DNA of 16,605 bases from Myxococcales bacterium (GTDB lineage Bacteria; Myxococcota; Polyangia; Fen-1088), in assembly GCA_003153875.1 (NCBI GenBank), contig PMBY01000370.1:1-16605 (forward strand). The letters run 5' to 3'. The position numbers were made by a program, and so were the translations under genes. Below the pieces are notes generated by a model, which was not told the DNA's origin, made no database searches, and saw only the letters and a list, made by a program, of their open reading frames with translations. How positions within the stretch are numbered: the first letter of the stretch is position 1; every line of letters starts with the position of its first letter. Shown piece by piece: positions 1 to 6,198 of this stretch.

Positions 1-28
1 ATAGCCACAACGGAGCCTTCCCTTCTCG

Positions 29-2056
29 ATGCGCCCGCGGCATGCTCGCCACGTGCGAACCACCATTCTTCCTGTCTCCCTTCTTCCTCTGCTCTTGGTA
101 GAGCCCGCTCTCGCGCAGCCCAGTTGGGCCAAGCAAACCGACGCCGCTGACAAGAGCGGCCACACCTTCGTGTGCGAAGGCGCCGGACCGAGCGAAGCGG
201 CGGCGCTCGCGGCTGCCTTCGGCGTTTGCAACGACAAGATCTGCAAGGTGTGCGGCGTGGAAGTCGAATCCGTACTCAAGACCAAGGAAACTCTGTCCGG
301 CATCGGCATGGAGCGACAGGTGACCGAGCGCTGCCGCCGCATCCGCAAGAGCGAGCCCACCATCAAATTCAAGAACGTGGACTGCGGGCCGTCAGGCTGC
401 CGCGCCTGGGTGCAGGTCTTCTATTCCAAGGCCGACGAGGAAGCTGAGTGCCCGCGCTACGCCGACGAGAAATTCGAAGATCCCGCGCGCTGTGAAACCG
501 ACATCGACGAGTACGCTCGAACGCGCGGGCACAGTGCCGTGTCCTTCAAGGCCCGGCGCGACGCGCTCGATCGCGCCCTGAGCGATTGCCGCAGCATCGA
601 CATCCGCCCCACCCCGGCGATCATGGCTCTCGATGCCAAGCTGCACTCTGGTCTCGACACCTTCCACACCGAAGCCGCCAGCGACCTGCCCTCCGAAGAC
701 TGGCAGGACTACACGAGGTTTCCCTCGGGATTCGTCCAGGACTTGCGCGAAACCAAGACCTTGATCGGTCGCATTCAGAAGGTACGCGACTACGTTCACG
801 ACCGCTTCCTGGTGTTCTCGGTGCACGACGCGGCCTGGGCCAAAGACCACGATACGCCGGCGGGCGTACAACGACTGCTGGCAGCCATGCAGCGCTGTCC
901 CCCGGGCACCCGCTACGGCGCCAGGAGCGACGTGAACATCGCGATTCTGTGGAAGCTGAAGAAGATGAAGACCGACACCACGGCCATCGGCGACCTGCTT
1001 CGCAAGGTGTACCCGGTCGAATCGCTCCACCGCTCGGGCAACTTCATGGGGGAGGACGGCAGCATCGCCATCTTTTTTGCCAGCGACGACAAGGTCACGG
1101 CACCGGAGTGGGACTACGTGGTCAAGTGCCACCAGCTCACCCCCTGCGTGGGCTGTCTGAGAGATCTTCTGGTAGCACACGATCACGGCGGGGATGACGT
1201 GCGCCTCAAGCGGTTGCTGTTTGCCTACGACACCCTGCCCGCATCCAGCAAGCCAGGGGCGCTCAACCACCTGTACCAGCACTTCATGCCCATCAACGAT
1301 CCCGATTTCCTTCTGCGTATCGAACCCAAGCTGCCCGAGGCCATGCGCACCTGGTACGACGGCCGCATGTGGGACGCCGTGTTTGACGAGGCCAAACGAC
1401 ACGCCAGCGCCGAGGTGCAGAAGCGGGTGGCCGCCCGTTTTGCAAAGGCGCTGGGTCGCGAGCCTGTCACCGAAAAACCGCGCGACTACTGCGACAACCT
1501 CGACCGGCGCCTGCACAAGTTGGAAGAAGCCGAAGCGACCGGGCTAGACGCGGCCTACGGGATGCTGTGCTGGTGCCTCAAGGGAGTGATGAAGGACATG
1601 TCCGAGCGCTACTACGGCAAAGAGACGATCATCTCGCGCTCACTGGCGCGGCAGCAAAGCTGTCGCTGTCCTTTCGACCCCGCCAAGACGCGCACCAGTC
1701 TTGTGTTCGACTGGAAGAAGGGCCAGACGCCCGCCAACTACGGGCCGTATTCCGAGAAAAAGGCCAAGTTCACCATCCAGGTCGATCCTGTGTGGCACGC
1801 TTGCGCCAAGGGCTTCGAGACCTCGCGCCTGCGGGTGGACCTCTACCAGGGCAAGACCTCCGAAGAGGCGCTGACAACCAAGAACGCCTTCTACTCGTTT
1901 CGCATCCGGCTCGACTCGCCCAAGGACAGCGACGAAGGCCATGGGCCCGCCTTCTGCGAGGGCAAGCCCAGCTTCATCGGCTGGGAGATAAAGGGCGAGG
2001 GGGAATACGCGATTCTCGATAGCAAGCGGGTGAGTGTTCCTATCCATTGTGAGTGA
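29..2056 (+). CDS. Secreted cysteine-rich protein of unknown function
   Basis: A 675-residue protein I cannot assign to a named family. Residues 1-29 look like a Sec signal peptide: basic start, hydrophobic stretch rich in Leu/Val/Pro, and a likely cut after ALA before QPSW. Residues about 45-110 have a conserved-looking start (TFVCEGAG, then Ala-rich helix) that loosely resembles LPP20/FlgT-N-like secreted domains; this is a weak similarity by eye. The mature part has 22 cysteines, including KICKVC, PCVGC, LCWC and SCRC clusters, which suggests several disulfides outside the cytoplasm. The middle (about 290-480) is helical and the last 120 residues look beta-rich. The ATG at 29 has no good ribosome binding site, only GGAG about 13 bases upstream. 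It lies 93 bases before the precursor cassette on the same strand, separated by a hairpin, so membership of that operon is uncertain. Confidence 0.8.
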   Translation: MRPRHARHVRTTILPVSLLPLLLVEPALAQPSWAKQTDAADKSGHTFVCEGAGPSEAAALAAAFGVCNDKICKVCGVEVESVLKTKETLSGIGMERQVTERCRRIRKSEPTIKFKNVDCGPSGCRAWVQVFYSKADEEAECPRYADEKFEDPARCETDIDEYARTRGHSAVSFKARRDALDRALSDCRSIDIRPTPAIMALDAKLHSGLDTFHTEAASDLPSEDWQDYTRFPSGFVQDLRETKTLIGRIQKVRDYVHDRFLVFSVHDAAWAKDHDTPAGVQRLLAAMQRCPPGTRYGARSDVNIAILWKLKKMKTDTTAIGDLLRKVYPVESLHRSGNFMGEDGSIAIFFASDDKVTAPEWDYVVKCHQLTPCVGCLRDLLVAHDHGGDDVRLKRLLFAYDTLPASSKPGALNHLYQHFMPINDPDFLLRIEPKLPEAMRTWYDGRMWDAVFDEAKRHASAEVQKRVAARFAKALGREPVTEKPRDYCDNLDRRLHKLEEAEATGLDAAYGMLCWCLKGVMKDMSERYYGKETIISRSLARQQSCRCPFDPAKTRTSLVFDWKKGQTPANYGPYSEKKAKFTIQVDPVWHACAKGFETSRLRVDLYQGKTSEEALTTKNAFYSFRIRLDSPKDSDEGHGPAFCEGKPSFIGWEIKGEGEYAILDSKRVSVPIHCE

Positions 2057-2100
2057 GAGAATCGGGAGCAGTGACCGCCGTCACACGGCTGGGGTAAACC

Positions 2101-2129
2101 GGTACCCACATTCTTGCGTGGGTGGTACC
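2101..2129 (+). promoter_or_regulatory. Hairpin upstream of first precursor gene
   Basis: GGTACC-CAC (2101-2109) can pair with GTG-GGT-GGTACC (2118-2129), giving about 9 base pairs with a 3-base bulge and an 8-base loop. No T-run follows, so a classical intrinsic terminator is not supported. It could end transcription from the upstream secreted-protein gene or form a structured leader for the precursor mRNA. A GGTACCCA element recurs in the gap before the second precursor gene. Confidence 0.35.
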
Positions 2130-2149
2130 CTCACGTATTAGAGGCGGTC

Positions 2150-2542
2150 ATGACAAAGGCGATGCAACTGACAGTGACGCAGAAACTTCGGCTGTTTCTC
2201 GCCCGCTCGGGCCAGGTGGTAGCGCCTTGGTCCAGCGTGGAAGAGGTGATGGACCGCCTCTATGGGTTGCTCTACCAACGGCGCGACCAGGCCGGCTTGT
2301 GGGAGGATCTGGCGGCCCTACTCGATTCGATCCAGACCGACGCGCGCGGCGTGCTGGCAGCGCCCGACGCGGAGATCCTGTCCCAGTCGCGCGTGGCTGA
2401 ACTGGTGACCGAACTGCGGCGATCCATGCGTGCCAGCGTCGAGACCCCGGCTGCCGGGGCCATGCGCCGCTTCTCCATCGGAAAGAATGCAAGCGTGCTC
2501 GCTTGCATCGCACTTCTGGCTGCCGGCTTCTCGCTGGGCTGC
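2150..2542 (+). repeat. Long direct repeat, copy 1 (second copy 3065-3457)
   Basis: The first 393 bases of the two precursor genes align without gaps. By hand I count 24 differing codons, about 21 silent and 3 amino-acid changing (Gly/Ser, Thr/Ala, Ile/Leu). This is an old tandem gene duplication whose N-terminal protein sequence has been held constant. Confidence 0.9.
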
Positions 2543-3007
2543 GGGTCGTCCAATTCTGGCGCCAATGGCAAGCTGGACGCCGCGCCGACTGCGCATGCCG
2601 ACGCGAGCGGGAACCATGATTTGCCTCTGATCCAGATGCCCGACACGGCGCCAGGCGGGTTGATGGATCTGGCCCCCAGCCAGGTGCCCGACACGGGACC
2701 AAGCGGGCCGGGGGACATGGCGCCCAGCCTGAGACTCGACGCCGGACCGCCGGATGTACCAGCCCCGGCCCCGGATGCGGCTTTGAGCGACGTCGGCGAC
2801 GGGTCGGCAACGGACGCGACCGACGCGACAGACGATGGGTCATCGGACTCGAGTTCGGTCGACGCCTTGATGGATCTGTTCCGCGATGGCAAGCCCGAGG
2901 ATATCGCGGCCCGGCTGGAGGCTTCGGTTGCCGACACCAAACCCGACGGACCAAAGATGGTGGTCTTGTACAAAGGTGTGACCTTCCCGACCGAGAGGAC
3001 CACCTAG
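2150..3007 (+). CDS. Precursor-like membrane/lipoprotein A with YKGVTFP tail
   Basis: Encodes 285 residues; no named family recognised. I chose ATG 2150 because GAGGCGG (2141-2147) precedes it and because the second copy starts with the same residues. Layout: residues 1-111 are a soluble, mostly helical domain; 112-131 are a hydrophobic segment ending in FSLGC, with Cys131 in a lipobox-like site; 132-235 are a linker rich in Asp, Pro, Ala and Ser with 16-residue repeats containing PDTAP/PDTGP; 238-285 are a conserved tail starting DALMDLFRDG and holding YKGVTFP at 274-280, followed by five residues. If Cys131 is lipidated, about 130 residues would be removed, far longer than a normal signal peptide. 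The alternative is a single-pass membrane protein with a cytoplasmic N-terminus. Position before two SPASM enzymes suggests it is their substrate, which is inference. Confidence 0.75.
   Translation: MTKAMQLTVTQKLRLFLARSGQVVAPWSSVEEVMDRLYGLLYQRRDQAGLWEDLAALLDSIQTDARGVLAAPDAEILSQSRVAELVTELRRSMRASVETPAAGAMRRFSIGKNASVLACIALLAAGFSLGCGSSNSGANGKLDAAPTAHADASGNHDLPLIQMPDTAPGGLMDLAPSQVPDTGPSGPGDMAPSLRLDAGPPDVPAPAPDAALSDVGDGSATDATDATDDGSSDSSSVDALMDLFRDGKPEDIAARLEASVADTKPDGPKMVVLYKGVTFPTERTT
2633..2728 (+). repeat. Degenerate 48-bp repeats in precursor A linker
   Basis: Two 48-base units (2633-2680, 2681-2728) encode related 16-residue blocks, QMPDTAPGGLMDLAPS and QVPDTGPSGPGDMAPS, and a third degenerate unit (LRLDAGP...) follows. 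They match the unit in the second precursor but with much sequence drift, consistent with a flexible acidic surface linker. Confidence 0.7.
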
Positions 3008-3020
3008 ACAGGTGCAAGTG

Positions 3021-3028
3021 GGGTACCC
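3021..3028 (+). promoter_or_regulatory. GGGTACCC palindrome between the two precursor genes
   Basis: The perfect palindrome GGGTACCC sits 36 bases before the second precursor's ATG. The related GGTACCCA at 2101-2108 lies a similar distance (about 40 bases) before the first ATG. It may be an operator or remains of a duplicated promoter/leader; no -10/-35 pair is convincing. Confidence 0.25.
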
Positions 3029-3054
3029 AGATCCGACTCTGTTCACGATAGCTT

Positions 3055-3060
3055 GGAGGA
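3055..3060 (+). promoter_or_regulatory. Strong ribosome binding site of precursor B
   Basis: GGAGGA is followed by CAGG and then ATG at 3065. This decides the start at 3065 over the in-frame TTG at 3053, and the first copy's start also agrees. Confidence 0.7.
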
Positions 3061-3064
3061 CAGG

Positions 3065-3988
3065 ATGACCAAGGCGATGCAACTGACGGTGACGCAGAAA
3101 CTTCGGCTCTTTCTCGCCCGCTCGGGCCAGGTGGTGGCACCTTGGTCCAGTGTGGAAGAGGTGATGGACCGCCTCTACAGCTTGCTCTACCAGCGGCGCG
3201 ACCAGGCCGGCCTGTGGGAGGATCTGGCCGCTTTGCTAGATTCGATCCAGGCCGATGCGCGCGGCGTGCTGGCAGCGCCCGACGCGGAGATCCTGTCCCA
3301 ATCGCGCGTGGCTGAACTGGTGACCGAACTACGGCGCTCCATGCGCGCCAGCGTCGAGACCCCGGCTGCCGGGGCCATGCGCCGCTTCTCCCTGGGAAAG
3401 AACGCGAGCGTGCTCGCTTGCATCGCACTTCTGGCTGCCGGATTCTCGCTGGGCTGCGGGTCGTCCGATTCTGGCGCCAAGGGCAAGTTGGACGCGGCGC
3501 CGACATCGCATGCCGATGCGAAACTGACGGCTGACACCGCGACGAGCCCGACGCCTGACACCGCACCCAGCGGGTCGAGCGACCTCGCGCCCAGCCCGAC
3601 ACCAGACACGGCGCCCAGCGGGTCGACGGACCTGGCCCCCAGCCCGCCCCCCGACACCGCGCCGAGCGGGTCCGATGACGTCGCGCCAAGCCCGAAACTC
3701 GACGCGAAACTCGACGCGATACGGCCGATAGACGTGCTGCCGTCCGGGTCGAAAGACGTGGCGCCATCCCCCGATGCGGGGCTGAACGACGCCGGTGACG
3801 GGTCGGCAACCGACGCGACGGATGACGGGTCATCGGACTCGGGCGACGCCCTGATGGACCTGTTCCGCGACGGAAGCCCGGACGCCATCGCCACCCGGCT
3901 GGAAGCTTCGGTGAATACGCCCCCTGACGGGCCAATCGACCGCGGCATGATGCCAGCCTACAAGGGCGTCACCTTCCCGGCAGTCTAG
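3065..3988 (+). CDS. Precursor-like membrane/lipoprotein B with YKGVTFP tail
   Basis: Encodes 307 residues and is a tandem paralogue of the gene ending 57 bases upstream. Residues 1-131 differ from the first copy at only 3 positions and end in the same hydrophobic segment and lipobox-like FSLGC (Cys131). The linker (about 132-258) is longer and more regular, with three 16-residue units built on PDTAPSGSxDxAPSP, then a degenerate KLDAKLDA...PSGSKDVAPSP stretch. The tail (261-307) repeats DALMDLFRDG, then xPxxIAxRLEAS, a DGP element, and YKGVTFP at 299-305, ending just two residues later (AV). The fixed N-terminus, drifting linker and fixed tail suggest a recognised leader and a modified or recognised core. 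Function is unknown. An ordinary surface lipoprotein with a partner-binding tail is an alternative. Confidence 0.75.
   Translation: MTKAMQLTVTQKLRLFLARSGQVVAPWSSVEEVMDRLYSLLYQRRDQAGLWEDLAALLDSIQADARGVLAAPDAEILSQSRVAELVTELRRSMRASVETPAAGAMRRFSLGKNASVLACIALLAAGFSLGCGSSDSGAKGKLDAAPTSHADAKLTADTATSPTPDTAPSGSSDLAPSPTPDTAPSGSTDLAPSPPPDTAPSGSDDVAPSPKLDAKLDAIRPIDVLPSGSKDVAPSPDAGLNDAGDGSATDATDDGSSDSGDALMDLFRDGSPDAIATRLEASVNTPPDGPIDRGMMPAYKGVTFPAV
3551..3694 (+). repeat. Three 48-bp repeats in precursor B linker
   Basis: Units 3551-3598, 3599-3646 and 3647-3694 each encode a 16-residue block, starting TPDTAPSGSSDLAPSP, with small changes. They are closer to each other than the units in the first precursor, suggesting more recent expansion in frame. 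Confidence 0.8.
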
Positions 3989-3989
3989 T

Positions 3990-4014
3990 ATGGGAACCCT
4001 CAAAGGGTTCCCAT
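3990..4014 (+). terminator. Perfect 11-bp hairpin after the precursor genes
   Basis: ATGGGAACCCT (3990-4000), loop CAA, AGGGTTCCCAT (4004-4014) forms a perfect 11-base-pair stem one base after the second precursor's stop codon. There is no U-tract, so full termination is doubtful. It more likely attenuates read-through or protects the 3' end of a processed precursor mRNA. Confidence 0.6.
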
Positions 4015-4033
4015 GCCCTCCCGCGACGGTGCG

Positions 4034-4052
4034 CCGCCAGCGAAGCTGGCGG
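4034..4052 (+). terminator. Second hairpin before the SPASM genes
   Basis: CCGCCAGC (4034-4041), loop GAA, GCTGGCGG (4045-4052) forms a perfect 8-base-pair GC-rich stem followed by CTCCCC. With the hairpin at 3990-4014 it makes a tandem pair separating precursor from enzyme genes, consistent with partial termination or mRNA stabilisation. Confidence 0.5.
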
Positions 4053-4090
4053 GCTCCCCACGCGTCTAAGGCCCTGTCGGTGATCGCCCG

Positions 4091-5161
4091 ATGAGGCCCA
4101 TCGCCCTGCGGGCGATCCAGCGGATTCCGCGCGTGGTGATCTGGGAGATCACCACGGCCTGCAATTTCCGCTGCTTGCACTGTGAGCTGTCCGCGGGCGC
4201 CCGGCGTGGCGACGAGCTTTCCACGGACGAGGCCCTCTCCGTGTGCGATGCGCTCGCAGATCTCGGGTGCGAGCAGTGCAATGTCTCGGGCGGCGAGCCT
4301 CTCTTGCGCAGGGACTGGCCGCAGATCTGCCAGCGCCTGGCCGCGCGGGGGATCCGCGTGAGCGTGATCAGCAATGGCTCACTCATCGACGCGGATCTGG
4401 TGAGCCGCGCGGCCGACCACGGTGTGACTGGCTTCGCGCTTTCGCTCGACGGACTGCGCGCCACGCACGACCGCGTGCGCGTGTGGCACGGCGGCGACTC
4501 TGCCTTTGATGCAGTCGTCGCGGCGGCCCGGCACGTGAAGCAAGCCAAGCTAGCCCTGGCTGCGATCACCCACGTCAGTCGCTGGAATCTGGACCAACTG
4601 CCCGCCCTGCACTCGCTGCTGCGCGAGCTGGACACCGATATGTGGCAGGTGCAGCTCGGGCTGCCCCTGGGGCGGCTGCGCGAGATCGAGACGCCCTACA
4701 TGATCCAGCCGACCCAGCTACCTGATGTGGCCCAGCTACTAACCCAGCTCATCCAATCGGGCCCGCGACCGCTCATCAGGGTCACCGACACCATCGGTTA
4801 CTACACAGCTTGTGAACCGGTTCTACGCGGGGGCAACGGGGTGTGGACCGGGTGCTATGCCGGCATACTCACCCTGGGCATCGAGAGCAACGGCGACGTG
4901 AAGGGATGCTCGTGCCTGCCGCGGGAATTCACGGCCGGCAACCTACGCCAGAAACCCCTGGCCGAAATTTGGGCCGACGAATCGCGCTTCGCCTACAACA
5001 CCGACTGGCAGGAAAGCAGCCTGACCGGCGCGTGCGCGACTTGCCCCTACCGCCGCGTGTGTCGAGCCGGCTGCACCTGCCTGGCCTACTCGGTGACCGG
5101 CTCCATCTACGAAAATCCCTACTGTCTGCACCGGGTCCTGAACATGAGGCCGTCGGCATGA
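4091..5161 (+). CDS. Radical SAM/SPASM protein 1 (putative maturase)
   Basis: Encodes 356 residues, typical length for a SPASM-domain radical SAM enzyme. The SAM-cluster motif CNFRCLHC places three cysteines at 24, 28 and 31. NVSGGEPLL is the usual GGEP SAM-binding element, and FALSLDG follows later in the barrel. The C-terminal third carries extra cysteines expected for auxiliary iron-sulfur clusters: Cys241, Cys255, Cys273, Cys275, then CATCPYRRVCRAGC and a final ENPYC. The segment GNLRQKPLAEIW is a standard SPASM landmark. Such enzymes use SAM to start radical chemistry, often on ribosomal peptides. ATG 4091 lacks a clear ribosome binding site. The stop overlaps the start of the next gene (ATGA), so the two are coupled. 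The adjacent precursor-like proteins are the proposed substrates. The exact reaction cannot be read from the sequence. Confidence 0.92.
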   Translation: MRPIALRAIQRIPRVVIWEITTACNFRCLHCELSAGARRGDELSTDEALSVCDALADLGCEQCNVSGGEPLLRRDWPQICQRLAARGIRVSVISNGSLIDADLVSRAADHGVTGFALSLDGLRATHDRVRVWHGGDSAFDAVVAAARHVKQAKLALAAITHVSRWNLDQLPALHSLLRELDTDMWQVQLGLPLGRLREIETPYMIQPTQLPDVAQLLTQLIQSGPRPLIRVTDTIGYYTACEPVLRGGNGVWTGCYAGILTLGIESNGDVKGCSCLPREFTAGNLRQKPLAEIWADESRFAYNTDWQESSLTGACATCPYRRVCRAGCTCLAYSVTGSIYENPYCLHRVLNMRPSA

Positions 5162-6198
5162 TCGTCCCACCCTCGCCGCAGATCTGCGTCTGGGAAGTGA
5201 CCCTGGCCTGCAACGCGGCCTGCCTGCACTGCGGGTCATGGGCCGGCCAGGCACGGCCCGCCGAGCTTTCCACCGACGAGGCGGTGGCGGCCAGCGCCGC
5301 GCTGGCAGAGCTGGGCGTGCGCGAGGTGACCCTGTCAGGCGGCGAGCCGCTCTTGCGGCCGGACTGGGAACAGATCGTCGCGGCCTTGCGCGGCCACGGC
5401 GTGCTGGTCGAGATGATTTCCAATGGATTGTCGTTGGATGCGGCCACCGCTGCTCGCATCGCCCGCTCCGGGATCCGCACCGTGAGTCTGAGCGTGGATG
5501 GCGATGCGCCGGTGCACGATCGGCTGCGCGGCGTTCGCGGCGCCTTCGTCCAGGTCATGGCTGCCGCGCGCGCCCTGCGGGCCGAGGGCCTGCGCGTGGG
5601 CGCGGTGACCCAGGTGTGTCGCCCCAACCTCGATCTCCTGCCCGTCATAGAATCGGCCCTGCGCGAGGGTGGCTTTGGCGCCTGGCAACTCCAGCTCACC
5701 ATGCCCATTGGTCGCTGCGGCCGCGACCTGGCCATCGATCCGTCCCAAGTCCGTGGCGTGATCGATTTCATCACCGACGACTCGCGGCCCGACCGACTGC
5801 CTCGCTACGGCGCTGACAACATCGGATGGATGCTGCCCTGCGAGCCCGCGCTGCGATCCGTGGCACGGCCCACCGACCGCGTCTTCTGTGGTTGTCAGGC
5901 GGGCCTGCGCGTGATGGGGCTGACCAGCGACGGCACGGTTCGCGGTTGCCTGTCCATGCCACCGGTGTTCGACGAGGGGAATCTGCGCCAGCGTTCCTTG
6001 CGCGAGATCTGGCAGAACGAACACGGGTTCGCCTACAACCGGGCGCCGCCGGGCGCCACCGGCCCTTGTCGTGACTGCGGCTTTCAGCGCATCTGCCGAG
6101 GGGGCTGCAAGACCCTGGCCCACGCGGCCGGGCGCGGTCTGGGCGAAAACCCGTATTGCGCGCGCATCGCCGCGCAGGAGGAAGCAGGCCCTTCGTGA
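5158..6198 (+). CDS. Radical SAM/SPASM protein 2 (putative maturase)
   Basis: Encodes 346 residues from the ATG that overlaps the previous stop codon; GAGG at 5146-5149 gives a plausible binding site. It is a clear homologue of the preceding gene: CNAACLHC (Cys18, 22, 25), TLSGGEPLL, TVSLSVDG, LPCEPALR (Cys228), a Cys-rich FCGC region, RGCLSMP, GNLRQRSLREIW, then CRDCGFQRICRGGC and ENPYC (Cys334). All expected cluster-binding cysteines appear present, so it is probably active and not a degenerate partner. The N-terminus is shorter than in its neighbour. Having two SPASM enzymes beside two precursor paralogues may mean one enzyme per substrate or two successive steps on the same tail. Heme-related SPASM enzymes (AhbD/NirJ type) are an alternative, but nothing nearby supports them. 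Confidence 0.92.
   Translation: MIVPPSPQICVWEVTLACNAACLHCGSWAGQARPAELSTDEAVAASAALAELGVREVTLSGGEPLLRPDWEQIVAALRGHGVLVEMISNGLSLDAATAARIARSGIRTVSLSVDGDAPVHDRLRGVRGAFVQVMAAARALRAEGLRVGAVTQVCRPNLDLLPVIESALREGGFGAWQLQLTMPIGRCGRDLAIDPSQVRGVIDFITDDSRPDRLPRYGADNIGWMLPCEPALRSVARPTDRVFCGCQAGLRVMGLTSDGTVRGCLSMPPVFDEGNLRQRSLREIWQNEHGFAYNRAPPGATGPCRDCGFQRICRGGCKTLAHAAGRGLGENPYCARIAAQEEAGPS

Noticed and set aside
2148..3935. Minus-strand open frame of 595 codons over both precursor genes
   Set aside because: Its translation is Arg/Pro/Ser-rich and low complexity, and it is open only because the plus-strand genes lack the needed codons. The plus frame has good ribosome binding sites and silent-change bias.
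4091..6198. Heme-pathway SPASM enzymes (AhbD/NirJ type)
   Set aside because: No other heme, siroheme or heme d1 genes are in the window, and the flanking precursor-like genes fit peptide modification better. A phylogeny would settle it.
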